Origin: DAOUKH01 sp965219875
Lineage (GTDB): Bacteria; Chloroflexota; Dehalococcoidia; SHYB01
Direction: 5' to 3'
Assembly (NCBI GenBank): GCA_965219875.1
Contig: CBDCOW010000001.1
Coordinates: 1,240,001 to 1,304,000 of the forward strand
Length of the DNA stretch: 64,000 nucleotides
Made by a program: the position numbers and the translations under genes. Below are positions 54,430-63,568 of this stretch, in pieces. Numbering within the stretch: position 1 is the stretch's first letter; each line of letters starts with the position of its first letter. The notes below the pieces were generated by a model that worked only from the letters and a program-made list of their open reading frames with translations, was not told where the DNA came from and ran no database searches.

Positions 54430-55671
54430 ATGGCCGCGACCGGAGGGAACGCCGAGACGGCGGACGGCGGCGCGCTCAGCTCGTACCGCTGGGTCATCGT
54501 CACCGGCATGGTCCTGAACAGTTGGGCGATGACCCTGCCCGCGCTCTCGTTCGGCCTGCTGCTTCCTGAGATCCGCGACGAGTTCGGCCTCAGCCTCTCC
54601 CAAGGCGGCTGGCTCGGCTCGTCGGTGCGGGTGGGCAACATCCTGGTGACGCTCCCCGCCGGCTTCCTGCTCAGCCGCTTTCGCCCCCTCAAGGTCGTCA
54701 TCGCCTCGCTCGTCGCGGGGACCGTCCTGACCCTGATGCACGGGCTCGCGACCGGTTTCGCCGTCTTCCTTATCGCGCGCATCGCCTTCGGTGTCAGCTT
54801 CTCGGTGCGCAACCCCACCCGCGCGATGCTCATCCAGCAGTGGTTCCCCCTTCGGGAGATCGCGCTGGCGCAAGGCATCATCATCGGGCTCCTCGGCGTC
54901 GCCGAGTTCGCCGCCGTCTACGGCACACCGCTCATCTTGGAGGCGACCGGAAACTGGCGCTTCGCCTACTACGTCTTCGCGGGCTTCGCCGCCTTCACCG
55001 CGCTCTTCTGGATCATCCTGGGGCGCGAACGGGAGGTCCCCACGGCGGAGACCCAGAGAAAGGCGCCGCCGCCCGGCGCCATCCTGCGTCACCCCATCCT
55101 GTGGATCGCCGGTCTCGGCGCCTTCTGCGCTACCTTCAACTGGCTTGCCTTGGCCACGTTTTGGCCCACCTTCATGCTCGACGATAACGGCGTCTCGCTG
55201 ACGACCTCCGGCCTCCTCTTCGGGATCAGCTCCCTGGCCACGATCCCGATGGCCATAGGTATCGGATGGCTTGGCCCGAGGATTCGCGCGCGCCGCGCCC
55301 TCTTCATGGTTTCCGGCCTCGCTATGACCCTCACGTGCGTCGGTCTGCTTTACACCACGAATGTCTGGGTGCTGCTCACGCTCATGATCGGCTTCGGCAT
55401 GGCTTGGGGGTACATTCCGCTGGTAGTGGCGCTGCCCTTCGAGATCCCGCGCATCTCGCAGCGCGAGATCTCCGTCGCCGCCGCGCTGCTCACCATGCTC
55501 TTCCTCGCCGGAGGCATCGTGGGGCCCATCGTCGTGGGCACGATATCCGACCTCACCGGCTCGACGCGCACGGCCCTCCTCGTTGGCACACTCACGCCCA
55601 TCGGCATCATCGTCTCAGGATTCCTCATCACCGGCCGAACCCTCGACCGGCCGCCTGGACCGGCGCCTTAG
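54430..55671 (+). CDS. MFS transporter
   Basis: 413 aa, 12 predicted transmembrane helices. The first half has LLLPEIRDEFGLSLSQGGWLGSSVRVGN and LLSRFRPLKVV; the second GIGWLGPRIRARRALF. It resembles NNP/OFA-like anion or organic acid carriers. The start is the ATG opening MAATGGNAE; the longer frame overlaps the divergent hydrolase gene. It converges on lipB with stops sharing TTAG. Confidence 0.83.
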   Translation: MAATGGNAETADGGALSSYRWVIVTGMVLNSWAMTLPALSFGLLLPEIRDEFGLSLSQGGWLGSSVRVGNILVTLPAGFLLSRFRPLKVVIASLVAGTVLTLMHGLATGFAVFLIARIAFGVSFSVRNPTRAMLIQQWFPLREIALAQGIIIGLLGVAEFAAVYGTPLILEATGNWRFAYYVFAGFAAFTALFWIILGREREVPTAETQRKAPPPGAILRHPILWIAGLGAFCATFNWLALATFWPTFMLDDNGVSLTTSGLLFGISSLATIPMAIGIGWLGPRIRARRALFMVSGLAMTLTCVGLLYTTNVWVLLTLMIGFGMAWGYIPLVVALPFEIPRISQREISVAAALLTMLFLAGGIVGPIVVGTISDLTGSTRTALLVGTLTPIGIIVSGFLITGRTLDRPPGPAP

Positions 55672-56357
55672 GCGGCGGGCATGGCTGATAGCGATTCGAG
55701 CCCGATCCAGTCGGCGCCGGCGTAGCCGAAGGCTTGGACGAATGACGCCGTAACGCCGCGCTTCACTTCACTCATCGGCGGTGCGTGTCCCAGCTCGCGG
55801 CGGATCGACGTCGCCTCGGCGTCGGCGATACCGCAGGGGATGATGGCGTCGTAGTGGCGCAGGTCGGGGTCGGCGTTGAGCGCGAAGCCGTGCAGGCTCA
55901 CCCACCGCCGCAGGTGGACACCGATAGCGCCGATCTTGCGGTCGTTAGTCCACACGCCGGTCAGCCCGGGGCGGCGGGACGCCGCAATGTTCAGCCCAGC
56001 CAGGTAGTCGATGCCCGTCTGTTCGAGCAGGGCGACGAAGCGCGGCACGGAGAGGCCGCGCTCCTTCAGTGAGATGATGGCGTAGCCCACGAGTTGCCCC
56101 GGCCCGTGATAGGTGGCGCGCCCGCCCCGCTCGACCTCGGCGACGCCGAAGCCGAGCCGCCGCAGGCCCTCGCGGTCGACGAGCAGGTCGCCGGGCTTGG
56201 TCCGCCGGCCCAGGCTGACCGTCGGCGGATGTTCGAGAAGAAGGAGCGTGTCGCCGACGCTTCCCTCGATCCGGCGGTCGCGAATCGCGCGTTGCAGCGC
56301 GAGCGCTTCACCGTAGCCGATTCGTCCCAGGTCACAGACGCTGAGGCGGCCCGCCAT
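55668..56357 (-). CDS. lipB: Octanoyl-[acyl-carrier-protein]:protein transferase (lipoate biosynthesis)
   Basis: 229 aa. Transfers octanoate from ACP to lipoyl domains. Signature RGGRATYHGPGQLVGY, catalytic K141 in NDRKIGAIGVH and C175 in IIPCGIAD. lipA, lplA and 2-oxoacid dehydrogenase genes are not in the window. It is 4 bp downstream of the enoyl-CoA hydratase stop on the same strand, so likely co-transcribed. Confidence 0.95.
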   Translation of the reverse strand: MAGRLSVCDLGRIGYGEALALQRAIRDRRIEGSVGDTLLLLEHPPTVSLGRRTKPGDLLVDREGLRRLGFGVAEVERGGRATYHGPGQLVGYAIISLKERGLSVPRFVALLEQTGIDYLAGLNIAASRRPGLTGVWTNDRKIGAIGVHLRRWVSLHGFALNADPDLRHYDAIIPCGIADAEATSIRRELGHAPPMSEVKRGVTASFVQAFGYAGADWIGLESLSAMPAA

Positions 56358-56361
56358 AGCC

Positions 56362-57135
56362 CTACCGCCCCCCGAACCGGGCCGCGCGCTTCTCGACGAA
56401 GGCCTGTATCGACTCCTTGAAGTCGTCCGTGGTCTGGAGGATGCCCATCATGACCATCGACTGGTCGATCACGTTCTCGAACGGGTAGGGGTTGGCCATG
56501 CGGAGCAGGCGCTTGGTCATGCGCACCGCGAGGGGCGGGTTCGCGGCCATGCGTCCCGCCAGGCCGAGGGCCCGGTCCATCAGGGCGTCCGCCTCGACCA
56601 CTTCGTTGAGGACTCCGAGGCGTAGAAGCTCCTCCGGCTCGAAAACCTCACCCGTCAGGAGCACCTTCTTCGCCGCCGCGTCGCCGACCGCGCGGGGCAG
56701 GGTCAGCGGGTCGGCGCAGTCCTCGACGAGGCCACGCTTCACGTGGACATCGCCCATCCGCGCCACCGGTGTGCCGATGCGGTAGTCGCAGAGCATGGCG
56801 TACTCGAAACCGACGCCGATAGCGGGGCCGTTGATCGCGCCCACGATGGGCTTGTCCAGCGCCAAGGCGATCTTGGGCGTGTCGAGTCCCTTCAGCCGCT
56901 TGGCCCAGCTCCGCACGCCCTTGCCTTGAGACCGCTCCTTCAGGTCGAGGCCGGAGCAGAAGCCCCGCCCCGCGCCGGTGAGCACCACGGCGCCGGCGCC
57001 GGACTCCTCGCCCGCGCGCCGCAACGCTGCGTTGAGCTCGCGGCCCAAGCCGTCGTTCACCGCGTTCATCCGCTCGGGGCGGTTCAGCGTGATCACCCCC
57101 ACGCGGCCCACTATTTCAAACAACACATCCGGCAT
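56362..57135 (-). CDS. Enoyl-CoA hydratase/isomerase family protein
   Basis: 257 aa crotonase-fold enzyme: oxyanion-hole segments GRGFCSGLDLKERSQ and AINGPAIGVGFEYAMLCDY, with RMGDVHVKRGLVEDC after the second. The Glu pair of hydratases is only partly apparent, so an isomerase or other crotonase activity is possible. It overlaps nothing upstream; lipB follows after 4 bp. Confidence 0.88.
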   Translation of the reverse strand: MPDVLFEIVGRVGVITLNRPERMNAVNDGLGRELNAALRRAGEESGAGAVVLTGAGRGFCSGLDLKERSQGKGVRSWAKRLKGLDTPKIALALDKPIVGAINGPAIGVGFEYAMLCDYRIGTPVARMGDVHVKRGLVEDCADPLTLPRAVGDAAAKKVLLTGEVFEPEELLRLGVLNEVVEADALMDRALGLAGRMAANPPLAVRMTKRLLRMANPYPFENVIDQSMVMMGILQTTDDFKESIQAFVEKRAARFGGR

Positions 57136-57198
57136 CAGAATCGCCCGCCAAACTCCAATCTCGCCAGGAAGATTACACGAAAGCGTAGTACCCTGCGC

Positions 57199-57338
57199 AT
57201 GTCAGGGGAGATCAGAAAGAGCGTTCAGTATGGGGAGCCGGGCTTGGAGTTGCTGGACTCGATCTCGAAGAATTAGCCTCCGAACTCGAAGCGTTCTACG
57301 GCGAAGCAGTGCAGATTATCGAGAAGGCAGACGCATGA
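57199..57338 (+). pseudogene. Possible frameshifted small partner ORF of the nucleotidyltransferase
   Basis: An ATG at 57,199 opens MSGEIRKSVQYGEPGLELL and stops at 57,276. In another frame the sequence reads LDLEELASELEAFYGEAVQ and ends with TGA at 57,336-57,338, overlapping the next ATG as ATGA. The second part has no start codon of its own, and joined by a frameshift near 57,250 they would make one protein of about 45 aa. It could be an antitoxin-like partner; a sequencing error is an alternative. Confidence 0.35.
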
Positions 57339-58012
57339 CCTCCGCGCAAACGCGCCGCAAGGCTGAATGGCTTCTCGACACTCTGCGCCGCCAAGAGTCC
57401 GGCGGTGCTGCGGTCGTACTGATCGGCTCCGCCGCAAGAGATGTCGAGACGGAGCGTAGCGACGTCGATTTCCTGGTGATCTGGCCCGAGGAAGGCACTC
57501 TTAGGATCAAGCCTTCCGCAGACGTGCACGTGCACCAGGAGACACGGCGCAGGTTCCTGGAACGACTCGCCCAGAACGAAGACTTTCCCGCATGGGCCCT
57601 GCGTTACGGCGTGCCCATTCGCGACCCCGATGGTTGGTGGTCAGACCAGGTTAGCCGCGAGAAACGCGATCCGCATTGGCCAGACTGGCGGGCGAAGATC
57701 GTCCATGGGTCGAAGCGCTTGCGCATGGCGGCCATGGCACTGGAGGACGGCGATATCGAAGCCTCCGCCGAGGAGCTTCTCTTCGCGGCGAGTCACGCGG
57801 CCCGCGCTGTGTTGTTGAAATCAGGCATCTTCCCGCTCTCCCGGCCCGAGCTGCCCTCACAGTTGGAAGGCGTCGACGAGACGTTGTCCCGTGCCTTGTC
57901 CGGCCTCATTGAGGACGGCCTCGGAGTGCTGGAGTTGCAACGAACGGCGCGCCTGATCGAGAGGCGCCTTTCTGAGTTGCGCTCCGAAGCCGGCTCCGGA
58001 TCCGTGGCTTAG
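57335..58012 (+). CDS. Nucleotidyltransferase (MNT-like) with helical C-terminus
   Basis: 225 aa. The N-terminal minimal nucleotidyltransferase has VVLIGSAARDVETERSDVDFLVI with G31-S32 and D43, D45. The C-terminal part is helical (EASAEELLFAASHAARAVLLKSG), resembling HEPN-like bundles paired with MNT proteins, but the RxxxxH motif is not seen. Such pairs occur in type VII toxin-antitoxin systems. The ATG overlaps the stop of the small upstream frame. Its stop overlaps that of the convergent degV gene. Confidence 0.7.
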   Translation: MTSAQTRRKAEWLLDTLRRQESGGAAVVLIGSAARDVETERSDVDFLVIWPEEGTLRIKPSADVHVHQETRRRFLERLAQNEDFPAWALRYGVPIRDPDGWWSDQVSREKRDPHWPDWRAKIVHGSKRLRMAAMALEDGDIEASAEELLFAASHAARAVLLKSGIFPLSRPELPSQLEGVDETLSRALSGLIEDGLGVLELQRTARLIERRLSELRSEAGSGSVA

Positions 58013-58887
58013 GCCACCGGCACGTCGGCCGCGTCGAGGATGCGGTAGGCGATGCCGACGACGCCGGGCCCCGAGTGCGCACCCATTACCGGCGTGAACT
58101 CAGTGGTCAGGACCTCGCGGCAGTTAAAGCGCTCCTGGACCTTCTCGGCGAAGCGCGCCGCCTCCTCCGGGGCCGCGGCGTGCATCAGCACGGCGCGGAT
58201 TGGGGTGCCGTTGGGGTTCGACTCCCGCATCATCTTCAGCATGCGCTCAATGGCCCTTGCCTTGGACCGCGCCTGCGTTAGCCGCTCGACCTTGCCGTGG
58301 CGCGCCGTCAGTACGGGCTTGAAGCCCACTCTATCGCCGAGCCACGCCGCCGCCCTGGGAACATGGCCGCCCCGCGCCAAGTATTCGAGGGTGTCGAGCA
58401 CGGCGTAGAAGTCCACCTTCGGCGCGATCGCGTCTACGAACGCCACCGCCTCGTCGAGGGAAGCTCCCTCCGCCGCGAGCCGCGCCGTCTCGAGCGCGAT
58501 GAGTCCCTGTCCGCCGGCCACCGCGGGCGCGGCCACCGACCGGATCCGCGTCCCGGGAAGCCGCTCCTCGGCCAGCGCTACGGCGTGCTGTGACACGCTG
58601 TGACTCGAGCTCAGGCCCGCGGGGAGCGTGATGCAGAGCACGGCCTCCGCCCGCTTGCTCGCGGCCTCGAACGCTTCGAGGTACTGGCCCGGAGACGGCG
58701 CCGACGTCGTCGGCGGGCGCTTCGAACTGCGCAGCAATCCGTAGAAGTCTTCCGGCGGATCGACGCCGTCGCGGTACACCCTGCCCTCGAACACAAGATC
58801 GTAGGAGACGATCTCGATTCCATGGGCGCGGGCGATCTCCCCGGCGATACAGGAGGAGCTATCGGTGACGACGGCGACTCTTTGCAT
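58009..58887 (-). CDS. DegV family protein
   Basis: 292 aa fatty-acid-binding protein: VAVVTDSSSCI start, TTSAPSPGQYLEAFE, and the ligand segment DTLEYLARGGHVPRAAAWLGD, with the C-terminal GAHSGPGVVGIAYR. In Firmicutes these proteins supply fatty acids to kinases for phospholipid synthesis. It is divergent from the thiolase gene across 175 bp. Confidence 0.92.
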   Translation of the reverse strand: MQRVAVVTDSSSCIAGEIARAHGIEIVSYDLVFEGRVYRDGVDPPEDFYGLLRSSKRPPTTSAPSPGQYLEAFEAASKRAEAVLCITLPAGLSSSHSVSQHAVALAEERLPGTRIRSVAAPAVAGGQGLIALETARLAAEGASLDEAVAFVDAIAPKVDFYAVLDTLEYLARGGHVPRAAAWLGDRVGFKPVLTARHGKVERLTQARSKARAIERMLKMMRESNPNGTPIRAVLMHAAAPEEAARFAEKVQERFNCREVLTTEFTPVMGAHSGPGVVGIAYRILDAADVPVA

Positions 58888-58935
58888 AGTATGCGGATGT
58901 ACCGCGCGGGGGATTCTACGCCACCGCCGCCTCTA

Positions 58936-58965
58936 TTGCGAGACGCGGCGGCCCAGTGCTACAGT
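58936..58965 (+). promoter_or_regulatory. Candidate promoter of the thiolase operon
   Basis: TTGCGA (58,936-58,941), 18-bp spacer, TACAGT (58,960-58,965), in the degV/thiolase spacer about 97 nt before the thiolase ATG. Two mismatches in each box; a plausible but unproven site. Confidence 0.3.
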
Positions 58966-59062
58966 GCGAGGCGTTTTGCGCCCCGCTCCTATTTCCCACG
59001 CAACCGGCTATCCGCGGCGCGCGCTCCGGCTCGGCCGTTTCAAGCTCAGGAGGTCCCTCTAG

Positions 59063-60292
59063 ATGGGTGAATTCACCGACAGGACGTGCATCGTCGGCGT
59101 GGGGGAGACTCCCCATATGCGGCCGTCGAACCGCACCACGCTCTCCATGGCTATCGAGGCCGTCAAGAATGCCTGCGACGACGCCGGCATCCGGCCCCAG
59201 GACGTCGATGGCATCACCAGCTACAATGCCGCCGACTCCACCTCCGGGATGCACATTGCGACCGCGTTGGGGATGCGCCTCAACTACCAGGTCGACATCA
59301 TGGGCGGCGGTTCGAGCACCGAGGCCCTCATCGCCCACGCCGTCGGTCTCGTCGTCGGCGGCTACTGCAACACGATGGTCGTCTTTCGCTCGATGAACGG
59401 CCGTTCCGGCCGGCGCATGGGAGGCCAGGCCCCCGGCGGCCCCATGCCCCCCACGCCGATCACCGCGCCCAATAGCTTCGAGCCGCTCTACGGCTTCACC
59501 ACCCCGGCGCAGAAGTTCGGCATCAGCTGCATGCGCTACATGCGCGACTACGGGCTCAAGAGCGAGCAGCTCGGCATGATCTCCGTCGCTCACCGGAAGC
59601 ACGCCCTGCTCAACCCCAAGTCGATCATGACGAGTCCCATCACCATCGAGGACTACATGAACTCCCGGTGGGTCTCGAAGCCCTTCCACCTCCTCGACTG
59701 CTGTCTGGAAACCGACGTGGCCGCCGCCCTCATCATCACCAAGGCCGAGCGGTCTTGGGACCTGAAGCACCCCCCCGTCTTCATCATGGGCGGCACCGCC
59801 CGCACCATGGCCGACAACCCCGCGTGGAACTACAGCCGCGACGTTATCCACGAGGTCGCCAGCTTCTACGGCCGCGACCGGCTCTTTGGGATGTCGGGCG
59901 TCACCCAGAAAGACATCGACATCACGTCGTCCTACGACGCCTTCACCTTCACCACGCTGATCCAGCTTGAGGCCTACGGCTTCGTCCCCCGCGGCGAGGC
60001 CGGCCCCTACGTGGCCGAGGGCAACCTTGAGATCGACCATCCCGGCGGACGGCCCAACAACCTCTCCGGCGGGCACCTCTCCGAGGGCTACACCCATGGG
60101 ATCAGCATGGTGATCGAGAACGTCCGCCAGCTTCGCCACCGCGCCGACGACTCCTGCCCGCGCTGGCGAGAGGGAATCCACACCTACGACCGTAGCAAGG
60201 GATGCCGCCAGGTCAAGAAGGCCGACATCGCGGCGTGCCTGGGCTGGGGCATGGAGACGATGTCCAGCTCCGCCATTCTGAGGAAAGGCTAG
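59063..60292 (+). CDS. Thiolase-like protein (SCP2/lipid-transfer type)
   Basis: 409 aa, thiolase fold. The position of the nucleophilic cysteine is occupied by glycine and serine (IMGGGSSTEALIAHAV), and the C-terminal GGHLSEGYTHG replaces GG.L.GHP. It therefore belongs to the lipid-transfer or SCP2-thiolase-like group, which lacks classical acyltransferase activity. It forms a unit with a DUF35 zinc-ribbon protein 6 bp downstream, a well-known pairing for acyl-CoA aldol/retro-aldol or thiolase activity in steroid and related degradation. The acyl substrate here is unknown. Confidence 0.85.
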   Translation: MGEFTDRTCIVGVGETPHMRPSNRTTLSMAIEAVKNACDDAGIRPQDVDGITSYNAADSTSGMHIATALGMRLNYQVDIMGGGSSTEALIAHAVGLVVGGYCNTMVVFRSMNGRSGRRMGGQAPGGPMPPTPITAPNSFEPLYGFTTPAQKFGISCMRYMRDYGLKSEQLGMISVAHRKHALLNPKSIMTSPITIEDYMNSRWVSKPFHLLDCCLETDVAAALIITKAERSWDLKHPPVFIMGGTARTMADNPAWNYSRDVIHEVASFYGRDRLFGMSGVTQKDIDITSSYDAFTFTTLIQLEAYGFVPRGEAGPYVAEGNLEIDHPGGRPNNLSGGHLSEGYTHGISMVIENVRQLRHRADDSCPRWREGIHTYDRSKGCRQVKKADIAACLGWGMETMSSSAILRKG

Positions 60293-60298
60293 CCCGCC

Positions 60299-60793
60299 AT
60301 GACCATCGAAACCGGCTCCACTCCCAGAGAACCCGACTACAGCCGCCTCCAGATCATCCCCGACCAGGACATCGCGCAGTGGTGGGAGTACACCAAAGAG
60401 AAGAAGTTCATGCTCGCCTACTGCTCGGCGTGCGATGAGAAGTGGTTCCCCCCCTTCCCCGCCTGCAGGAAGTGCGGCTCGATGAACGTCGAGTACGTCG
60501 AGATCGAGGGCAAGGGCGAGATCTACACGTATAACGTCGTCGTCCAGCCCATCCTGGGGCACATGGTCCCCGCCGTCCCCTACTGTGTCGCCATCGTCGA
60601 GCTTCCCGATGGGACGAACCCGGACGGCTCGAAGACCCGCGTCCCGGCCCTCATGCGCGACCCCGAGGAAGACATCGCCATCGGCCTCCCCGTCGAGCTC
60701 GACTGGGACGAGCATCCCACCCAGGACTACCACATCCCCCGCTGGAAGCTCAGCGCCAAGACGGCCCCCAACACCTGGAAATTCCCGCTGTAG
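60299..60793 (+). CDS. OB-fold zinc-ribbon protein (DUF35), thiolase partner
   Basis: 164 aa. Zinc ribbon C42-x2-C45 and C56-x2-C59 in YCSACDEKWF and ACRKCGS, then an OB-fold (GEIYTYNVVVQPILGHM). DUF35 proteins bind CoA and associate with thiolase-like subunits; the 6-bp spacing supports a heteromeric complex. The only clear function is as partner of the preceding gene. Confidence 0.87.
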   Translation: MTIETGSTPREPDYSRLQIIPDQDIAQWWEYTKEKKFMLAYCSACDEKWFPPFPACRKCGSMNVEYVEIEGKGEIYTYNVVVQPILGHMVPAVPYCVAIVELPDGTNPDGSKTRVPALMRDPEEDIAIGLPVELDWDEHPTQDYHIPRWKLSAKTAPNTWKFPL

Positions 60794-60796
60794 GGC

Positions 60797-60830
60797 AGCC
60801 CTCTCTCAGTCTCCCCCATGGGGGAGAGGC
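60797..60830. repeat. Short palindromic repeat upstream of mutS
   Basis: CCCTCTCTCAGTCTCCCCC-ATG-GGGGAGAGG: hairpin of the module found in many spacers here. It sits 51 bp before the mutS start, after the DUF35 stop. Confidence 0.6.
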
Positions 60831-60865
60831 GTGTGGTGGCCCTGTCGGAGGGCGGGGGCGTGGGC

Positions 60866-60871
60866 TACAAT
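60866..60871 (+). promoter_or_regulatory. Candidate -10 of mutS, leaderless start
   Basis: TACAAT in a GGGCTACAATGCG context ends 9 nt before the mutS ATG, which puts the predicted transcript start at or just before the start codon. No ribosome site is seen between them. The -35 region has no good match. Confidence 0.35.
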
Positions 60872-60880
60872 GCGCCCGTT

Positions 60881-63490
60881 ATGTCCGACACGCCGCTTCG
60901 GCGCCAGTATCTCGACATAAAACGGCGTTACCCCGACGTCGTCCTGCTGTTCCGCCTCGGGGACTTCTACGAGACTTTCGAGGACGACGCCCGCGCCGCC
61001 TCGGCGGCCCTCGGCATCACCCTCACCTCGCGGGAGATGGGCAAGGGGAAGCGCTACCCCATGGCGGGGATTCCCCACCATGCCCTCGATAACTACCTGG
61101 GGCGTCTGATCGACGCCGGGCACAAGGTCGCCATCTGCGAGCAGACCTCGGAACCGGGCGATGGGCTTGTCGAACGGGACGTGGTGCGCGTGGTGACCCC
61201 GGGGACCCTCGTCGAGGAGCACCTGCTCGACGGCAAGAGCAACAACTTCCTCGCCGCGGCACTGGTCGAAGGATACTCGGCTGGCGTGGCCCACCTCGAC
61301 GTGAGCACCGGCGAGTTCGCCGCCGCTCAACTTCCCGCCGACGGCCTCGACCTCGAAATCGGACGGCTCTCGCCCGCCGAGCTTCTTGTCCGCGCCGACG
61401 ATCAAGTCCCCGCCCCGCCGCCGGTCAGACCGACCGAGTCGCCCGACCGTGACTTCGAATTCGACGACGCCGAGGACCGCCTCAAGCGGCGCTTCGGCGT
61501 CCTGACCCTTGAGGCGTTCGGCTGCGCCGACAAGCCGCTGGCGGTCGCTGCCGCGGGCGCCGTGCTCGCCTACCTGGAGCGCACACAGCCGTCGTCGGCG
61601 GCGAGCGTGGCCTCGCTCTCCACCTATTCCACCGAGCGCTACATGGCGCTAGACCCCCAGACGCGCCGCAATCTGGAGATCGCCCAAGCGGGGCGCTGGG
61701 GCGGCGAGGGGCAATCGCTCCTCAGCGCGATCGACGAGACGCGCACGCCGATGGGCGCGCGGATGCTCCGCCGGTGGATGGGCCAGCCCCTGCTCGACCG
61801 CGAACCGCTCGACGCCCGCCTCGACGCCGTGGCCTGGTTCCACGAACGTCCTCTGGCGCGGGAGCGTGCCGCCGACCTGCTGAAGTCCATGCCCGATCTG
61901 GAGCGCCTCTCTGGACGGGTCGCTGCCGGCCGGGCCTCGCCACGGGACCTGGCGGCGATGCGCCGAGGGCTCGAAACCGTCCCGGACCTTGCCGCGCTGC
62001 TTGCCCCGTCCGGCGGCGAGGAAGGGCAAAGCGGCGGGATCGACGGCTTGCTGGCGCGCCTCGATCCCTGCGCCGACGTGGCGGACGCCATTGCCGAGGC
62101 CGTCGTTGACGATCCGCCGGCGGTGTTGAGCGACGGCGGGGTGCTGCGCTCCGGCCTCGACGAGGAACTCGACCGCCTGCGCGGGGTCTCGACCGGCGCG
62201 CGGACGCATCTGGCGGCGCTGGAGAGCAAGGAGCGCGAGCGCACCGGCGTCAAGTCGCTCAAGGTCGGCTACAACCGCGTCTTCGGCTACTACATTGAAA
62301 TTGGGCGGTCGAACCAGGCCAAAGTCCCCGACGACTACGTTCGGCGGCAGACGCTGGCGGGGGCGGAGCGCTACGTCACCCCCGAGCTCAAGGAGTACGA
62401 ATCGACGATCCTCAACGCGCAGGAACGGATTCAGGACCTTGAAACGGCGCTGTTCAAGCGGCTCTGCGAGCGGATCGCGGCGCGCTGCGACGGTGTCCTC
62501 GCCACCGCCGCGGCTCTGGGCGAGGCCGACGTCTACGCCGGTTTCGCCGCCGCCGCGGCGCGCTACGGCTACGTCCGACCCACGCTTACCGATGGCGATG
62601 AGCTTGAAATCGTGAACGGGCGGCATCCCGTGGTCGAGCGCGTCATACCCCAAGGCGGCTTCGTGCCCAACGACACCAAGATGTCGCGCGGCGGGGCGCG
62701 CGTCGTCGTGCTCACCGGCCCCAACATGTCGGGGAAGTCGACCTACCTGCGCCAGGTGGGGCTCATCGTCCTGCTCGCCCAGATCGGCTGCTTCGTCCCC
62801 GCCGACGCGGCGCGCATCGGCATCGTCGACCGCATCTTCACGCGCGTGGGGCTGCAAGACGACCTCGCGGCGGGCCAGTCGACGTTCATGGTCGAGATGG
62901 TCGAGACGGCGCAGATCCTGCGCAACGCAACGGAGCGCTCTCTCATCATCCTCGACGAGATCGGACGCGGCACGAGCACCTACGACGGCCTTTCCATCGC
63001 GCGCGCCGTCGCCGAGTACATTCACAACCACCCCGAGCTGGGCGCCAAGACGCTGTTCGCCACGCACTATCACGAGCTAACCGATCTGGCGGGGATGCTT
63101 CCGGGCGTCAAGAACTTCCACGTCGCCGTGGCCGAGAAGGACGGCGACGTCGCCTTCCTCCATAAGATCCTGCCCGGGGCCGCGGACAAGAGCTATGGTG
63201 TCCACGTGGCCACCCTGGCGGGGATGCCGCCGGCGGTCGTATCGCGGGCGCGGGAGGTCTTGCAGGGCCTTGAGCGCGAGAACGGGCGTCGCCCGCGCCG
63301 CCGCCGGAGCGCCCCGGCGAACCCCGAGCAGCCGACGCTGCTGCCGCCCGCCTCGGAGACCTCCGAGCGCCTGCTCGACATCGACGTCGCCTCGCTCACT
63401 CCGCTCGAAGCTATCACCAAGCTCTTCGAACTGCAGGACACGGCGCGCCGCGAGTCCGAAGGCGGGCGCGGCAAGGAGCGCGGCGGTTAG
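60881..63490 (+). CDS. mutS: DNA mismatch repair protein MutS
   Basis: 869 aa, full length. Mismatch-contacting F29-Y30-E31 in RLGDFYETFEDD; connector, lever and clamp domains; Walker A TGPNMSGKST with K619; Walker B region LIILDEIGRGTSTYDGLS; and ATHYHELTDL. Recognises base mismatches and recruits MutL, whose gene starts 78 bp downstream. The start is the ATG opening MSDTPLRRQY; 21 more codons are open upstream and contain the putative promoter. Confidence 0.96.
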   Translation: MSDTPLRRQYLDIKRRYPDVVLLFRLGDFYETFEDDARAASAALGITLTSREMGKGKRYPMAGIPHHALDNYLGRLIDAGHKVAICEQTSEPGDGLVERDVVRVVTPGTLVEEHLLDGKSNNFLAAALVEGYSAGVAHLDVSTGEFAAAQLPADGLDLEIGRLSPAELLVRADDQVPAPPPVRPTESPDRDFEFDDAEDRLKRRFGVLTLEAFGCADKPLAVAAAGAVLAYLERTQPSSAASVASLSTYSTERYMALDPQTRRNLEIAQAGRWGGEGQSLLSAIDETRTPMGARMLRRWMGQPLLDREPLDARLDAVAWFHERPLARERAADLLKSMPDLERLSGRVAAGRASPRDLAAMRRGLETVPDLAALLAPSGGEEGQSGGIDGLLARLDPCADVADAIAEAVVDDPPAVLSDGGVLRSGLDEELDRLRGVSTGARTHLAALESKERERTGVKSLKVGYNRVFGYYIEIGRSNQAKVPDDYVRRQTLAGAERYVTPELKEYESTILNAQERIQDLETALFKRLCERIAARCDGVLATAAALGEADVYAGFAAAAARYGYVRPTLTDGDELEIVNGRHPVVERVIPQGGFVPNDTKMSRGGARVVVLTGPNMSGKSTYLRQVGLIVLLAQIGCFVPADAARIGIVDRIFTRVGLQDDLAAGQSTFMVEMVETAQILRNATERSLIILDEIGRGTSTYDGLSIARAVAEYIHNHPELGAKTLFATHYHELTDLAGMLPGVKNFHVAVAEKDGDVAFLHKILPGAADKSYGVHVATLAGMPPAVVSRAREVLQGLERENGRRPRRRRSAPANPEQPTLLPPASETSERLLDIDVASLTPLEAITKLFELQDTARRESEGGRGKERGG

Positions 63491-63568
63491 AAAATCCGCG
63501 GAGGCGGGAGTAGAATCGAAACCGCCGCCGCGCGCCCCGCCCTTTCCCCGGTCCCGACGGCAAGCGCT

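Noticed and set aside
61649..63073. A 474-residue minus-strand frame opposite mutS
   Set aside because: Antisense shadow with no motifs; mutS is unmistakable.
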